NCBI RefSeq assembly: GCF_014205015.1
Contig: NZ_JACHMO010000001.1
Coordinates: 1 to 64,000 of the forward strand
Length of the DNA: 64,000 bases
Direction of reading: 5' to 3'
Origin: Saccharothrix ecbatanensis
Lineage (GTDB): Bacteria > Actinomycetota > Actinomycetes > Mycobacteriales > Pseudonocardiaceae
The notes under the pieces are model-generated. The model saw nothing but the letters and a program-made list of their open reading frames with translations, was not told the origin of the DNA and did not search any database. The position numbers and the translations under genes were made by a program. Positions 26,586 through 35,276 of the stretch are shown one piece after another (within the stretch, counting starts at the first letter, position 1; each line of letters begins with the position of its first letter).

Positions 26586-27248
26586 GTGATGGCCTACGGC
26601 AAGGACGACACCGAAGCCTTCACCGGCATCGACAAACCCCAAACCCAGCAGCCCGGCAACGAGCCCTACAACTTCTACCGCTACAACGGCAAACGCTGGG
26701 ACCGGGCGTCCGGCAGCTACGATATGGGCTTCCGCGACTACAACCCCGGCCTCAACCGCTTCCTCACCCGCGACAACTACAACGGCACCGTGGACGCGAC
26801 GTCATGGCACCCGGTCTGGGGCGACGCCGAAGGCCGCTTCGTCAACATCGGCGACCTCAAACCCGGCCGGCACCTCACGTCGGCCGACGGCACCTCGCCG
26901 ACGGTCACCGACGTCGACCGCTATACCAGCTTCGTACCGGTCTACGACCTCACCATCGACGGCGTCCACACGTACTATGTGCTGGCCGGTGGTCTCGACT
27001 TTCTGGTCCACAACTGTGGTACTGGCAAGTGGTCGTCGGATGACCCAGATGTAGGGGAGTTGGCCAATGCGATCGATGACCGCTACCCAGGTCATGTTTT
27101 GGCAGTGAACCGTACTCGCGGCGGCCTCGAACTCGACATTGAGACTGCGAACGCCACCATCGAGGCGAAGGGTGGCGACGGTCGCGGTCTGACGAGGCAG
27201 ATCGTAGGTCGTCAAGGGCCGTCGGCTGTGAACCCCGAGCGGTCCTAA
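26586..27248 (+). pseudogene. Rhs core end fused to partial HINT and toxin tip
   Basis: Open to the stop at 27248. It starts inside an Rhs core (NFYRYNGKRWDRASGSYDMG, NPGLNRFLTRDNYNG), then jumps into the middle of HINT (TVDATSWHPVWGDAEGRFVN), so the Cys-containing front of HINT is deleted. HINT ends with LDFLVHNCG. The toxin is about 75 residues (LAVNRTRGGLELDIETANAT, IEAKGGDGRGLTRQIVG), with an E-x(10-12)-(I/V)EAK pattern like PD-(D/E)XK nucleases. The Rhs body is absent. The HINT stretch is nearly identical to that at 3.3-3.5 kb. Confidence 0.75.
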
Positions 27249-27601
27249 TGGAATCGCTTCTTCTGCTCGTCGCGCGTGAAGTCGTGTTGGCTGATGTGGC
27301 AGACGTTCTCGCGAGGCGAGCCGTGCAGGTGGAGACCAGATCTGCGTCTGGTGATGAGTACCTTCTGTGTAGGTTCGGCGACCGGCCGTCATGGGAAGTA
27401 TGGGTCGAAACGCCGAACTCGCCCACTTTCCATGAGTTGGAGGACGATGACCTTCGTTGCATCGACCGACTTGGGGCGCCCACGGTGGTTTTGATCGCAT
27501 TCAGAACCACTGTCTTCGCTGACATCCACCGGATCTTGCGAGGTGTGGACTGGGGTGGTCCCGCGTGGTACCTCAGTCAGTGCCGAACGACCCGGGGCTG
27601 A
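27248..27601 (+). CDS. Probable immunity protein of the HINT-linked toxin
   Basis: The product is 117 residues. Its ATG overlaps the toxin TAA (TAATG). It is acidic and soluble (VETRSASGDEYLLCRFGDRP, FHELEDDDLRCIDRLG) with no known motif. As in the other two cassettes of this window, the gene behind the toxin tip is coupled by a 1-4 nt overlap, which is the basis of the immunity call. Confidence 0.65.
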   Translation: MESLLLLVAREVVLADVADVLARRAVQVETRSASGDEYLLCRFGDRPSWEVWVETPNSPTFHELEDDDLRCIDRLGAPTVVLIAFRTTVFADIHRILRGVDWGGPAWYLSQCRTTRG

Positions 27602-27611
27602 AGGGCCGTGG

Positions 27612-28109
27612 TCAGGCTCCGGGCGGCTGCGGTGGCGTGTCGGCGTTCGACGAGTCACCCTGGTCGCGGGCGGCGGCGATGGCGGTGACGATGTTGTGGT
27701 AGCCCGTGCAGCGGCAGAGGTTGCCGGAGATCGCGGCGCGGATCTCGGCCTCGGTGGGGGAGGGGTTGTCGCGCAGCAGTTCCGTCGCCACGGCCAGCAT
27801 CCCCGGTGTGCAGAAGCCGCACTGCAGGGCGTGGTGTCGGCGGAACGACTCCTGCAGGGGAGTCAGGGACGTGGCCGCCTGGCCCTCGACCGTGGTGATC
27901 TCGCTGCCCTCCGCCTGAACCGCCAGGACGCAGCACGAGCGGGCCGTCGCGCCGTCCAGCAGGACCGTGCACGAGCCGCACGCGCCGTGCTCACAGCCGA
28001 CGTGCACACCGGTGAGGCCCAGATCGTGGCGCAGGAAGTCGGCGAGCGTGCGGCGGGGTTCGCAGTCGGCGGTGCGGGTGTGGCCGTTGACCGTGACGGT
28101 GATCTTCAC
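27612..28109 (-). CDS. Molybdenum hydroxylase [2Fe-2S] subunit (CoxS-like)
   Basis: The product is 165 residues from GTG 28109, overlapping the FAD-subunit stop (GTGA). The plant-type ferredoxin domain has GCEHGACGSCTVLLDG and its fourth Cys in ARSCCV. The second, four-helix [2Fe-2S] domain has CGFCTPGML and NLCRCTGY. It passes electrons from the Mo centre to FAD in a xanthine-dehydrogenase-family enzyme, with the two upstream genes. Confidence 0.95.
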   Translation of the reverse strand: MKITVTVNGHTRTADCEPRRTLADFLRHDLGLTGVHVGCEHGACGSCTVLLDGATARSCCVLAVQAEGSEITTVEGQAATSLTPLQESFRRHHALQCGFCTPGMLAVATELLRDNPSPTEAEIRAAISGNLCRCTGYHNIVTAIAAARDQGDSSNADTPPQPPGA

Positions 28110-28951
28110 TCGGCCACCGCCTGCCGCAGCGCCCTGCGGGTGAGCACGGCCGTCATGTCGCGGCGGTACGTGGCAGGGGCGTGCACGTCGTCGACGGGGT
28201 CGGTCGCCGCCGCCGCCGCGTCCGCCGCCGCGGTCAACACATCCGGTGTGAGGGCTTGGCCTCGCAGCAGCTCTTCCGCCGCGTGAGCACGGATCGGGGT
28301 GGGCGCCGCACCGGCCACGGCGATGCGGGCCTCGGTGACGACGCCGTCGGTGAGCGTGACCAAGGTGAAGACCGCCGTGATCGCCAGGTCGTTGGGGCGG
28401 CGGCTCAGTTCGGCGATGCCGTGCCGGGCGGTCGGCGGTGGCAGTGGGACGCGGATGCCGGTGAGCAGTTCGTCGGAGGCCAACGCCGTGCGGTGGGGGC
28501 CGAGGAAGAAGTCGTGGGCGTCGATCTCCCTTGTGCCACTGGGACCTTGGGCCGTGAAGACCGCGTCCAGCGCCAGGAAGACCGCGGGCAGTTCGGCCGC
28601 TGGGTCGGCGTGCGCGACGCTGCCGCCCACGGTGCCGCGGTTGCGCACGGACACATGACCGACGTGGGTCAGGGCCTCGGCCAGCAGCGGCACGGCCCGG
28701 CGCACGACCGGGGACGTCTCGGCGGCGCGCAGCCGGGTCAGTGCCCCGAGCACGAGCGTCGAACCGTCCTGCACGACGCGGGTCAACGGCAACCGGGACA
28801 CGTCGACCACGACCTCCGGCCGTCGCGTCCGCGTGTTCAGCAGCGGGATGAGGCTCTGGCCGCCCGCCAACGCGACGGCGCCCCGCGCGAGCGCGTCCAC
28901 CGCCATTTCCGCGGTGGATGCCCGGACGTAGTCGAAACGCGCCGCCTTCAC
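28106..28951 (-). CDS. Molybdenum hydroxylase FAD-binding subunit (CoxM-like)
   Basis: The product is 281 residues from GTG 28951, overlapping the large-subunit stop (GTGA). FAD motifs are AGGQSLIPLLNTR near residue 32 and TVGGSVAHADPAAELP near 110, the usual pair for CoxM/XDH FAD subunits, followed by the CO-dehydrogenase flavoprotein C-terminal domain. Confidence 0.95.
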   Translation of the reverse strand: MKAARFDYVRASTAEMAVDALARGAVALAGGQSLIPLLNTRTRRPEVVVDVSRLPLTRVVQDGSTLVLGALTRLRAAETSPVVRRAVPLLAEALTHVGHVSVRNRGTVGGSVAHADPAAELPAVFLALDAVFTAQGPSGTREIDAHDFFLGPHRTALASDELLTGIRVPLPPPTARHGIAELSRRPNDLAITAVFTLVTLTDGVVTEARIAVAGAAPTPIRAHAAEELLRGQALTPDVLTAAADAAAAATDPVDDVHAPATYRRDMTAVLTRRALRQAVAE

Positions 28952-31302
28952 CGCTCGGCTCCCGTCCGGATCGCGGCCAGCAGGTCCGGTGGTGTGATCG
29001 GCAGCGACGTGATCCGCACGCGGAACTCCGCCAGCGCGTCCTGCACGGCGTGCGCGATCGCCGCTCCGCCACCGATCACCCCGGCCTCCCCGGCTCCCTT
29101 GAAGCCGCCGGGGATGTGGTCGGCGGGTGTCTCCATGTGGCTGATGCCGAACGGCGGCACCACGCCGGCCGTCGGCAGCAGGTACTCGGCGAACGACCGG
29201 GTCAGCGCTTCTCCCGACGTGCCGTAGGCCAGCCGCTCGTACAGCGCGCCGCCGATGGCCTGCGCCGCGCCGCCCTGGAGCTGCCCCTCCACGATCATCG
29301 GGTTGATCATCGTGCCGCAGTCGTGGGCGATGAGGTAGCCGAGGAGTTCCACGACACCGGTCTCCACGTCGACGGAGGCGAGTACGGCCGTGCAGCCGAA
29401 CGCCGTGGCGACGTTGACGGGGTCGTACACCTCGCGCTCGTGCAGCGTCGGTTCTTCGTCGTCGGGCAGCACGCCGTGCGGTCGTCGGTAGGCCGCGTCG
29501 CCGATGGCGGCCAAGGTCACGCTCCGCCCCGGCACGCCCTTGACCGATACCACGCCATCGCTGATCTCCAGGTCGTCCGGCGAGGCCTCGAAGACGTGGG
29601 CGGCGATGCGCAGCACCTTGGCCCGCAGTCGGGTGGCGGCGTTGAGCACGGCCGCGCCACCGACCGCGGCGGCACGGCTGGCCGCGGTGCCGTACCCGGT
29701 GTACGGAGCGGAGTCGGTGTCACCGGAGATCACCGTGACGTGGTCCAGCGGCACGTCCAGCGCGTGCGCCGCGACCTGCGCCAGCGCCGTGTGGATCCCC
29801 TGACCCATCGACGTTTGTCCGGTGTGGACGGTCACGCGCCCGGTCGAGTCGATGCGCACCGCGGCCTCGTCGAACCCGGAGTGGTCCAGCCCCGACATGT
29901 TGACGATCCGGGACGGCGCGAACGCGGACACCTCGTTGTGGAAGGCGTAGCCGATGCCCATGTGCGCACCCTCGGCACGCGCACGGGCCACCCGGTCGGC
30001 CCACCCGGCACGGCGAACGGCGTCACGGCACAGGTCCAGGCACTCGGCGTACCGGCCGCTGTCGTAGACGAACACCGGGCTCTGGTAGGGGAAATCGGTC
30101 ACGAAGTTGCGCCGCCGCACATCGTGCGGGTCGAGGCCGAAGCGTCGGGCCACAGCTTCCACCATGTGCTCGTGCACGAAGTTCGCCTTGGGCAGCCCGT
30201 ACCCCCGGTATGCGCCGTAGGGCGGCTTGTTCGTGACCACGCCGACGACGTTCAGCTCGACCGCCGGGATGGCGTACGGCCCGGTCATGATGGCGGCGGT
30301 CGTCCAGCACGGGCTGAGGCCGACGGTGCTGAAGTTGGCGCCGAGCACGCCGTGCACGGTGCCGCGCAGACCGGTGATCGTGCCGTCGGCCCGAGCCGCC
30401 ACCTCGACGTCGATGCGCTGCTCCCGCGCGTGCACGGTGGCGACGAAGCTCTCCCTCCGGTCCTCGAGGAACTTCACCGGCCGCCCGGACACGCGGGACA
30501 GGACCGCGGCCACCACCTGGTCGCCGTAGAAGCCGGACTTGCTGCCGAAGCCGCCGCCGATGTCGGGCACGCGCACCCGCACCTTGTCCACCGACAGGCC
30601 GAGGACCTCGGCGAACAGCTCGCGGATCAGGTGCGGGCTCTGGGTGTTGACCCACGCGTCCAGGTGCGAGGTGAACGGATCCCAGGTCGCGACGACACCC
30701 CGCGTCTCCAGGGACGCGCCCCACTGCCGGGCGAAGCGGAACGTCTCCCGCAGCACCACGTCGGCCCGCGCGAACGCCGCCTCCACGTCGCCCTGCGCCA
30801 CCACGGCGCGGCCCGCCACGTTGTCCGGCCAGTCCTCGTGCAGTCGGGGCGCGTCCGGCGACAGCGCCTGCTCCAGCGTCGTGACGGCCGGCAACAGCCC
30901 GTACTCGACGTCGATCAGCTCCAGCGCGTCCTCGGCAGTGGCGCGGTCGACCGCGGCGACGGCGGCCAGACCGTGCCCGGTGTAGAGCACCTTGTCGACC
31001 GCGAGCGGATACGCGACCGTCTCGGGCCCGTCCGGCGCCGGCCGCCAGATCAGCGGCTGTGGCCGCCGCACCATCGACTTCACGTCCGCGCCCGTGACGA
31101 CGGCGAACACACCGGGGTACGCGGCGGCTGCGGTCGTGTCGATGCGCACGATCCGGGCATGCGGGTGCGGGCTGCGCAGGATCGCCGCCTCCAGCACACC
31201 GGGCGGCCGCACGTCGTCGATGAACACCGCCCGCCCCGTGAGCAGCCGCACGTCCTCCGCACGGCTCACACGAGCGCCGATCACCCCACCGCCCACGGTC
31301 AC
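28948..31302 (-). CDS. Molybdenum hydroxylase large (Mo-cofactor) subunit
   Basis: From GTG 31302 the product is 784 residues; an earlier GTG at 31353 is also open. The N-terminal a/b hammerhead is VGRVSRAEDV-like, followed by the Mo-binding domains (GGGFGSKSGFYGDQVVAA; GQTSMGQGIHTALAQVAA; GAGEAGVIGGGAAIAHA with the catalytic Glu). The active-site loop reads PYGAYRGYG. Form I CO dehydrogenase has AYRCSFR and form II AYRGAGR, so this is not a classical CO dehydrogenase; an aldehyde or N-heterocycle hydroxylase is more likely. No accessory gene (coxD/E/F-like) is present nearby. Confidence 0.9.
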   Translation of the reverse strand: MTVGGGVIGARVSRAEDVRLLTGRAVFIDDVRPPGVLEAAILRSPHPHARIVRIDTTAAAAYPGVFAVVTGADVKSMVRRPQPLIWRPAPDGPETVAYPLAVDKVLYTGHGLAAVAAVDRATAEDALELIDVEYGLLPAVTTLEQALSPDAPRLHEDWPDNVAGRAVVAQGDVEAAFARADVVLRETFRFARQWGASLETRGVVATWDPFTSHLDAWVNTQSPHLIRELFAEVLGLSVDKVRVRVPDIGGGFGSKSGFYGDQVVAAVLSRVSGRPVKFLEDRRESFVATVHAREQRIDVEVAARADGTITGLRGTVHGVLGANFSTVGLSPCWTTAAIMTGPYAIPAVELNVVGVVTNKPPYGAYRGYGLPKANFVHEHMVEAVARRFGLDPHDVRRRNFVTDFPYQSPVFVYDSGRYAECLDLCRDAVRRAGWADRVARARAEGAHMGIGYAFHNEVSAFAPSRIVNMSGLDHSGFDEAAVRIDSTGRVTVHTGQTSMGQGIHTALAQVAAHALDVPLDHVTVISGDTDSAPYTGYGTAASRAAAVGGAAVLNAATRLRAKVLRIAAHVFEASPDDLEISDGVVSVKGVPGRSVTLAAIGDAAYRRPHGVLPDDEEPTLHEREVYDPVNVATAFGCTAVLASVDVETGVVELLGYLIAHDCGTMINPMIVEGQLQGGAAQAIGGALYERLAYGTSGEALTRSFAEYLLPTAGVVPPFGISHMETPADHIPGGFKGAGEAGVIGGGAAIAHAVQDALAEFRVRITSLPITPPDLLAAIRTGAER

Positions 31303-31423
31303 CCCCTGTCGTCCACCTCGACCCTGGCACTGACCGGAAGGGCGGGGAAGCACTCAGTCGGGTTACGTGTTGCGGCGGGAGGGGGATCACGCGGTTGCTG
31401 CCAGGTCAAGGTCTGCGGGTGAC

Positions 31424-31466
31424 GTCGGCCGGCGTCCTGTCAAGGTGTGGCAGGACGCCGGCCGAC
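31424..31466 (-). terminator. Strong hairpin at the left border of the biosynthetic cluster
   Basis: gtcggccggcgtcctg (31424-31439) and caggacgccggccgac (31451-31466) pair perfectly over 16 bp with an 11-nt loop. It lies 19 bp after the last gene of the leftward operon and 120 bp before the next gene start, so it should stop read-through into the molybdenum hydroxylase operon. Confidence 0.88.
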
Positions 31467-31484
31467 AGGTTCAGCGGACCGGGA

Positions 31485-32420
31485 CTATTCCGGTCGACGT
31501 GCGCTTTCCCACGAGTAGAATCGCGCGGCCTCGTCCAGCACCGATGGGCTGAGGTCCGTGTACCACTCCAGCGTCGTCTTCATGGACTCCTCGTAGTTGG
31601 AGTGGTCGTAGAGGCCGAAGTTCGTCGTGAGTTCCGTGAGGTTGGCGGTCAGCACGGCGCGTGGGGTCTCGCCGCTGCGCATCGGCAGGTACTTGATGCC
31701 GGCGTTGTTGCCGAAGTGCTCGTTGACGAGCGCGGCGACCTCGTTGACCGTCTTGCCGACGCCGCTGCCGCAGTCCGGCACGACGTCGGTGATGCACTGA
31801 CGGGTGAACTTGATCGTCAGGTCGGCGAGGTCGCGGGAGTAGATCATGTCTACGATCTGCTCGCCGTCCCCGAAGACCTCGAGCGGGAGCCCGCGCATGG
31901 CCTGCGCGGCGAACGCCGGGACGATCTTCCGGATGGGGTGGAGCGCCTGACCGGGACCGTAGGCGTTGTAGTAGCGCAACGAGCAGATCTTGGTGTCCGG
32001 GTGTTCGAGGTTGGACATGCGCGCGAACTGCTCGGCGGCGTACTTGGTGATGCTGTAGGTGTTCAGCCAGACGTTGGGCTTGCCCGGGTAGAAGACCCTC
32101 GGCACCCCGTGCTCGACCGCGGTCTCGAACACCGCGACCGTGCCCTTGATGTTGACGTCGATGGCCAGTTCCTGGCTCTCCTGCAGCTCCGCCGTGCCCA
32201 GGACACCTGCCAGGTGGAACACCTCGTCGGCGCCGTCGAACAGCTCGGCGAGCAGTTCCCGGTTCCGCACGTCACCTTGGACGAATCGGCAGTCGACGTG
32301 CAGTCCTTTCGAGCCGGGTGGCAGGAGGTCGACCACCACCACCTCGTGCCCCTGCTCCAAGAGCAGCTGCGCGATCGTGCTCCCGAGGAACCCGCTACCC
32401 CCCGTGACGACAGATTTCAC
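31485..32420 (-). CDS. NAD-dependent sugar epimerase/dehydratase (SDR)
   Basis: From GTG 32420 the product is 311 residues; gaggaggg 8 nt upstream decides this start over the longer frame. The Rossmann motif is GGSGFLGS, the catalytic YxxxK is YSITK and the substrate region is RYYNAYGPGQ. It belongs to the extended SDR family acting on nucleotide sugars (4-epimerase, 4,6-dehydratase or C5 epimerase types). It is last in the operon after the nucleotide-sugar dehydrogenase and probably acts on the same sugar. Confidence 0.9.
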   Translation of the reverse strand: MKSVVTGGSGFLGSTIAQLLLEQGHEVVVVDLLPPGSKGLHVDCRFVQGDVRNRELLAELFDGADEVFHLAGVLGTAELQESQELAIDVNIKGTVAVFETAVEHGVPRVFYPGKPNVWLNTYSITKYAAEQFARMSNLEHPDTKICSLRYYNAYGPGQALHPIRKIVPAFAAQAMRGLPLEVFGDGEQIVDMIYSRDLADLTIKFTRQCITDVVPDCGSGVGKTVNEVAALVNEHFGNNAGIKYLPMRSGETPRAVLTANLTELTTNFGLYDHSNYEESMKTTLEWYTDLSPSVLDEAARFYSWESARRPE

Positions 32421-32531
32421 TTGGCTTCCCTCCTCGGATGCCGCCGCACCGGACGGTGCCGCGGAGAACATCCACCCCTGTGGTGACCGAATCGAATTGA
32501 TCGTTGAGAGTCGTTCGTTGAACGCGTGCGT

Positions 32532-33866
32532 CTACTTGACGGACAGCGCACCCAGTTCGAAGTACTGGATCCCCCTGCTCACCAGCTCCTCGCGGAACAG
32601 GCCGAGGTTGTCGACGATCAAGGGCGGTGAGCTGAGCTTGGTGATGATGTCCGGCAGGTCGCGGTACTCGGCGTGAGCCGTGGCGACGACCAGCATGCGC
32701 ACCTCGGCGAGCCCCGTCGGGTAGGCCAGCGGAGCGCTCCCGGTCAGATGAGTGGCTTCGTCCGGGGTGAAGTACGGGTCGTGCACCCGCACCTCCACGC
32801 CCAGTTCGCGGAGGCAGCGCGCCAGTGCGGCGGCGGGGGAGCCCTCGCTGATCCGGGCATCCGGCGCGTAGCTCACGCCCAAGATGCCGATCGGCCCATC
32901 GGCGAGGTCGCGGAGCTTGGCCGCCAACTGCCGAGGATAGGCGGCGGACCACTCCCGGGCCGAGTGCACGATGGGCATCGCCTGGCTCTGTGCCACGTCC
33001 TCGACGATGAACTCCGGGCTCAGCGGGATGCAGTAGCCGCCGATGCCGATCGAGGGATGGTAGGTGGGCATGTTCCACTTCGTGCCGGCCAGCTTCAGCA
33101 CCTCGACGACGTCGAGATCCGGGTACGCCTCGGTCAGCTGGTTGGTGAGCACGAGATCCAGGTAGCGGTACAGGTTCTCGACCGGCTTGGTCAGCGCGGC
33201 GTGCGCCCAGTCCCGGGCGACGTGGACGTGCTCGGAGACCGACGAGTACAGCGCCTCGGCCAACGGTCGGGATTCGTCGCGCCAGGAGCCGACCACCCGG
33301 GGCAGGGTCTTCAGGTTCATGTCCGCCGACAGCATCCAGTCCCGGCGGGGTGCGGCGATCAGGTGAAGGCCCGGCCAGTCGGGGGCGTCACCCAGCAGCG
33401 TGGGCAGCACCTCCTCCCGCAACCACCGGACGTTGACCGTGCTCTCGATCGAGACGATCACCTCCCCGCCGGCGCCGTGCAGCGCCCGGATCCGGCGGAG
33501 CACGTCCAAGAGCGGTTCGACGACCGGTTTTCCCGAGCGGTCGGTGTTGACGCACACCACGTGGACGGCGGCCGGCCACGGGACCTCGTCGGGGAGACCC
33601 GCGCTCAGCCGCCCGTCGTCCACCAGCTCCCGTCGCAGTGGGATCCGGTCCTCGAACCCGGGCACCGGGACCCTGGCGTTGTTGATGGAGACGACGCGGT
33701 CCGCGTCGATGTCCACCACGTGGCACCGGAAGCCGACATCGGCGAAGGCGACCGCCGCCGACAATCCGATGAAGCCTCCGCCCCACACCATGATGGGCGC
33801 GTCGCGGCGAGCGATGAGGTCGGCTAGGCCGTGTTGCGTGTTGGGCCGGTCTGGCATGGGGTTCAC
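32532..33866 (-). CDS. Nucleotide-sugar 6-dehydrogenase (UDP-Glc/GDP-Man DH family)
   Basis: The product is 444 residues from GTG 33866 (ATG 33857 also possible). NAD domain MVWGGGFIGLSAAVAFADVG; middle helix LTKPVENLYRYLDLVLTNQL with the conserved Lys; catalytic Cys in GIGGYCIPLSPEF (usual form GG-x-CFPKD or GHCIPVDP); and the C-terminal UDP-binding domain. It resembles the WecC/WbpA branch that oxidises C6 of UDP-HexNAc to a uronic acid using 2 NAD+. It lies between the HisZ-like gene (33 bp) and the epimerase gene. Confidence 0.88.
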   Translation of the reverse strand: MNPMPDRPNTQHGLADLIARRDAPIMVWGGGFIGLSAAVAFADVGFRCHVVDIDADRVVSINNARVPVPGFEDRIPLRRELVDDGRLSAGLPDEVPWPAAVHVVCVNTDRSGKPVVEPLLDVLRRIRALHGAGGEVIVSIESTVNVRWLREEVLPTLLGDAPDWPGLHLIAAPRRDWMLSADMNLKTLPRVVGSWRDESRPLAEALYSSVSEHVHVARDWAHAALTKPVENLYRYLDLVLTNQLTEAYPDLDVVEVLKLAGTKWNMPTYHPSIGIGGYCIPLSPEFIVEDVAQSQAMPIVHSAREWSAAYPRQLAAKLRDLADGPIGILGVSYAPDARISEGSPAAALARCLRELGVEVRVHDPYFTPDEATHLTGSAPLAYPTGLAEVRMLVVATAHAEYRDLPDIITKLSSPPLIVDNLGLFREELVSRGIQYFELGALSVK

Positions 33867-33898
33867 CTATCGGTCGACGAAACTGTCAATTCGGGCGA

Positions 33899-35140
33899 CT
33901 AAGAGGGTGCGTGGACGGCGGATGCCTTGCTCCGCAAGGGGACCTCGAACGACAGGCTGGCGTCTGCGGCGTTGCGCACCGTCACGGCTTGGGCTTCCTG
34001 TTCCCTGGAGCCGACCAGGGCGACCCAGACCCACGGGTCCGGTGGGATCCGGCGGGCGCCCCGGCCGGACCCGTGCGGCTGCCAGTGCTCCCGGACGTGG
34101 TGGCCGGCGGCCCGCATGTCGGTGGCGATGCGCAGGAACTGGTCCGCGTCGAAGTCCCCCAGCCGGTAGAGGTGCACCAGCGGTGCGCGCGGCAACGTGA
34201 TGACACCGGCGATCCGCTCCGCGCCGCCGGCCGAGCTCCAGCACGATCGCGTGCCGGGGTCGAGTTGGCCGACGATGTGGTGGTACCCGCCACCGTCGGC
34301 GAGGATCCGGCCGTCGGCGCCGCGGAGGAGGAAGCTGAGACCGGCGTGGTACTGGGTTCCGTGCTGCCAGGACCAGTCCAGTACGACGTCGGTGCCGATC
34401 CGCCGGGATTCGGCGAGCACCGCGTGGATGTGGTCCGTCCGCTCCGCCAGGTGCGGTGCGGCTCTGCGCACCGCGATCAGCGCGGCCTCCGGATCCGACT
34501 TCGGCTGTGCCGCGGCACGCACGAGGCCGAGCCGGTCGAGCAGTTCTTCCGCCCGGTCGTCCTCCTGGGGAATCGCCTTGCGCTGCCGGTACAGGGCCAG
34601 GCGGGCTTCGCCGGGGCCGAGGCCGAGCTGTTCCGCCACGACGTCCACGACGCCGAAGTCCGTGTACACCGCCCGGAAAGTGACGTCGAGGCGCTGGAAC
34701 ACATCCGTCCACAACCGCGCCAAGGTGAGGTCGGCGGCCAGTTCCACCGGGTGCTGCCACATGACCGCGGTCAGGTGGGTCCAGCTCCGCAGCGGCTTGC
34801 GGACGTATCGGGCGATGAGCACCTCCCCGCTCGCCGCCACCGGTGCGCCGCCGTGGAGGAGTCCCGTGCCGTGCAGGGCGCGGAGCACGGCAGGCAGGGA
34901 GTCGGCGGTGAGGGCCAGCCTGCGTTCCTTGCGGTCCGGGAACACGAACATCCGCTCGTGCGCGGCCGAGCCGAATCGTTCGAAGGTCTCCGCGTACCCG
35001 ACCGGCGCCGGCGTGAGCGGGATGAACCCGTAACGTGCCGAGATGTCCTGGAAGGAGCGCACGACAGCGGTGATGCGCTGCACGTCCTCGCCGGCGCGAT
35101 CTACGAAGCCCCGGGGTGTTCGGGTGAAGGGGGTCTCCAA
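33899..35140 (-). CDS. HisZ-like class II aminoacyl-tRNA synthetase paralogue
   Basis: The product is 413 residues. It starts at TTG 35140 with ggagcg 7 nt upstream. The first 250 residues follow the catalytic fold of HisRS/HisZ (DISARYGFIPLTPAPVGYAE, RLALTADSLPAVLRAL in place of the LRPEMT motif, TDFGVVDVVAEQLGL). The ATP-binding motif 2 arginine block of HisRS is not recognisable. The HisRS-type motif is reduced to FLLRGADGRILADGGGY. The C-terminal part (about 320-413) has its own character (VHLYRLGDFDADQFLRIATD). True HisZ activates HisG; no hisG is here. In this cluster it more likely binds a histidine-like substrate or partners with the HisRS at 36580-37875. Confidence 0.7.
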   Translation of the reverse strand: METPFTRTPRGFVDRAGEDVQRITAVVRSFQDISARYGFIPLTPAPVGYAETFERFGSAAHERMFVFPDRKERRLALTADSLPAVLRALHGTGLLHGGAPVAASGEVLIARYVRKPLRSWTHLTAVMWQHPVELAADLTLARLWTDVFQRLDVTFRAVYTDFGVVDVVAEQLGLGPGEARLALYRQRKAIPQEDDRAEELLDRLGLVRAAAQPKSDPEAALIAVRRAAPHLAERTDHIHAVLAESRRIGTDVVLDWSWQHGTQYHAGLSFLLRGADGRILADGGGYHHIVGQLDPGTRSCWSSAGGAERIAGVITLPRAPLVHLYRLGDFDADQFLRIATDMRAAGHHVREHWQPHGSGRGARRIPPDPWVWVALVGSREQEAQAVTVRNAADASLSFEVPLRSKASAVHAPS

Positions 35141-35276
35141 GGAATCGCTCCGTCCTTTGTCGACTGCGTCTGCACGCGCCCGTGAACGGGCGGGCCCTGT
35201 CCGGCCGTCGGTGCGTTCGTCCCTTCGCGACTCGCCGGGCCTGGTGAGCCGAGTCCCCGGCCGTCGCGGTGAACCG

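Noticed and set aside
28948..31302. Calling the operon an aerobic CO dehydrogenase
   Set aside because: The active-site loop AYRGYG lacks the AYRCSFR of true CO dehydrogenase, and no Cox accessory genes are nearby.
28918..31422. 834-codon plus-strand open frame over the Mo-hydroxylase large subunit
   Set aside because: It is an antisense shadow of a conserved gene in high-GC DNA; no motif and no ribosome binding site.
33899..35140. Genuine HisZ of histidine biosynthesis
   Set aside because: No hisG or other his gene is nearby and the C-terminal part differs; the setting is a biosynthetic cluster.
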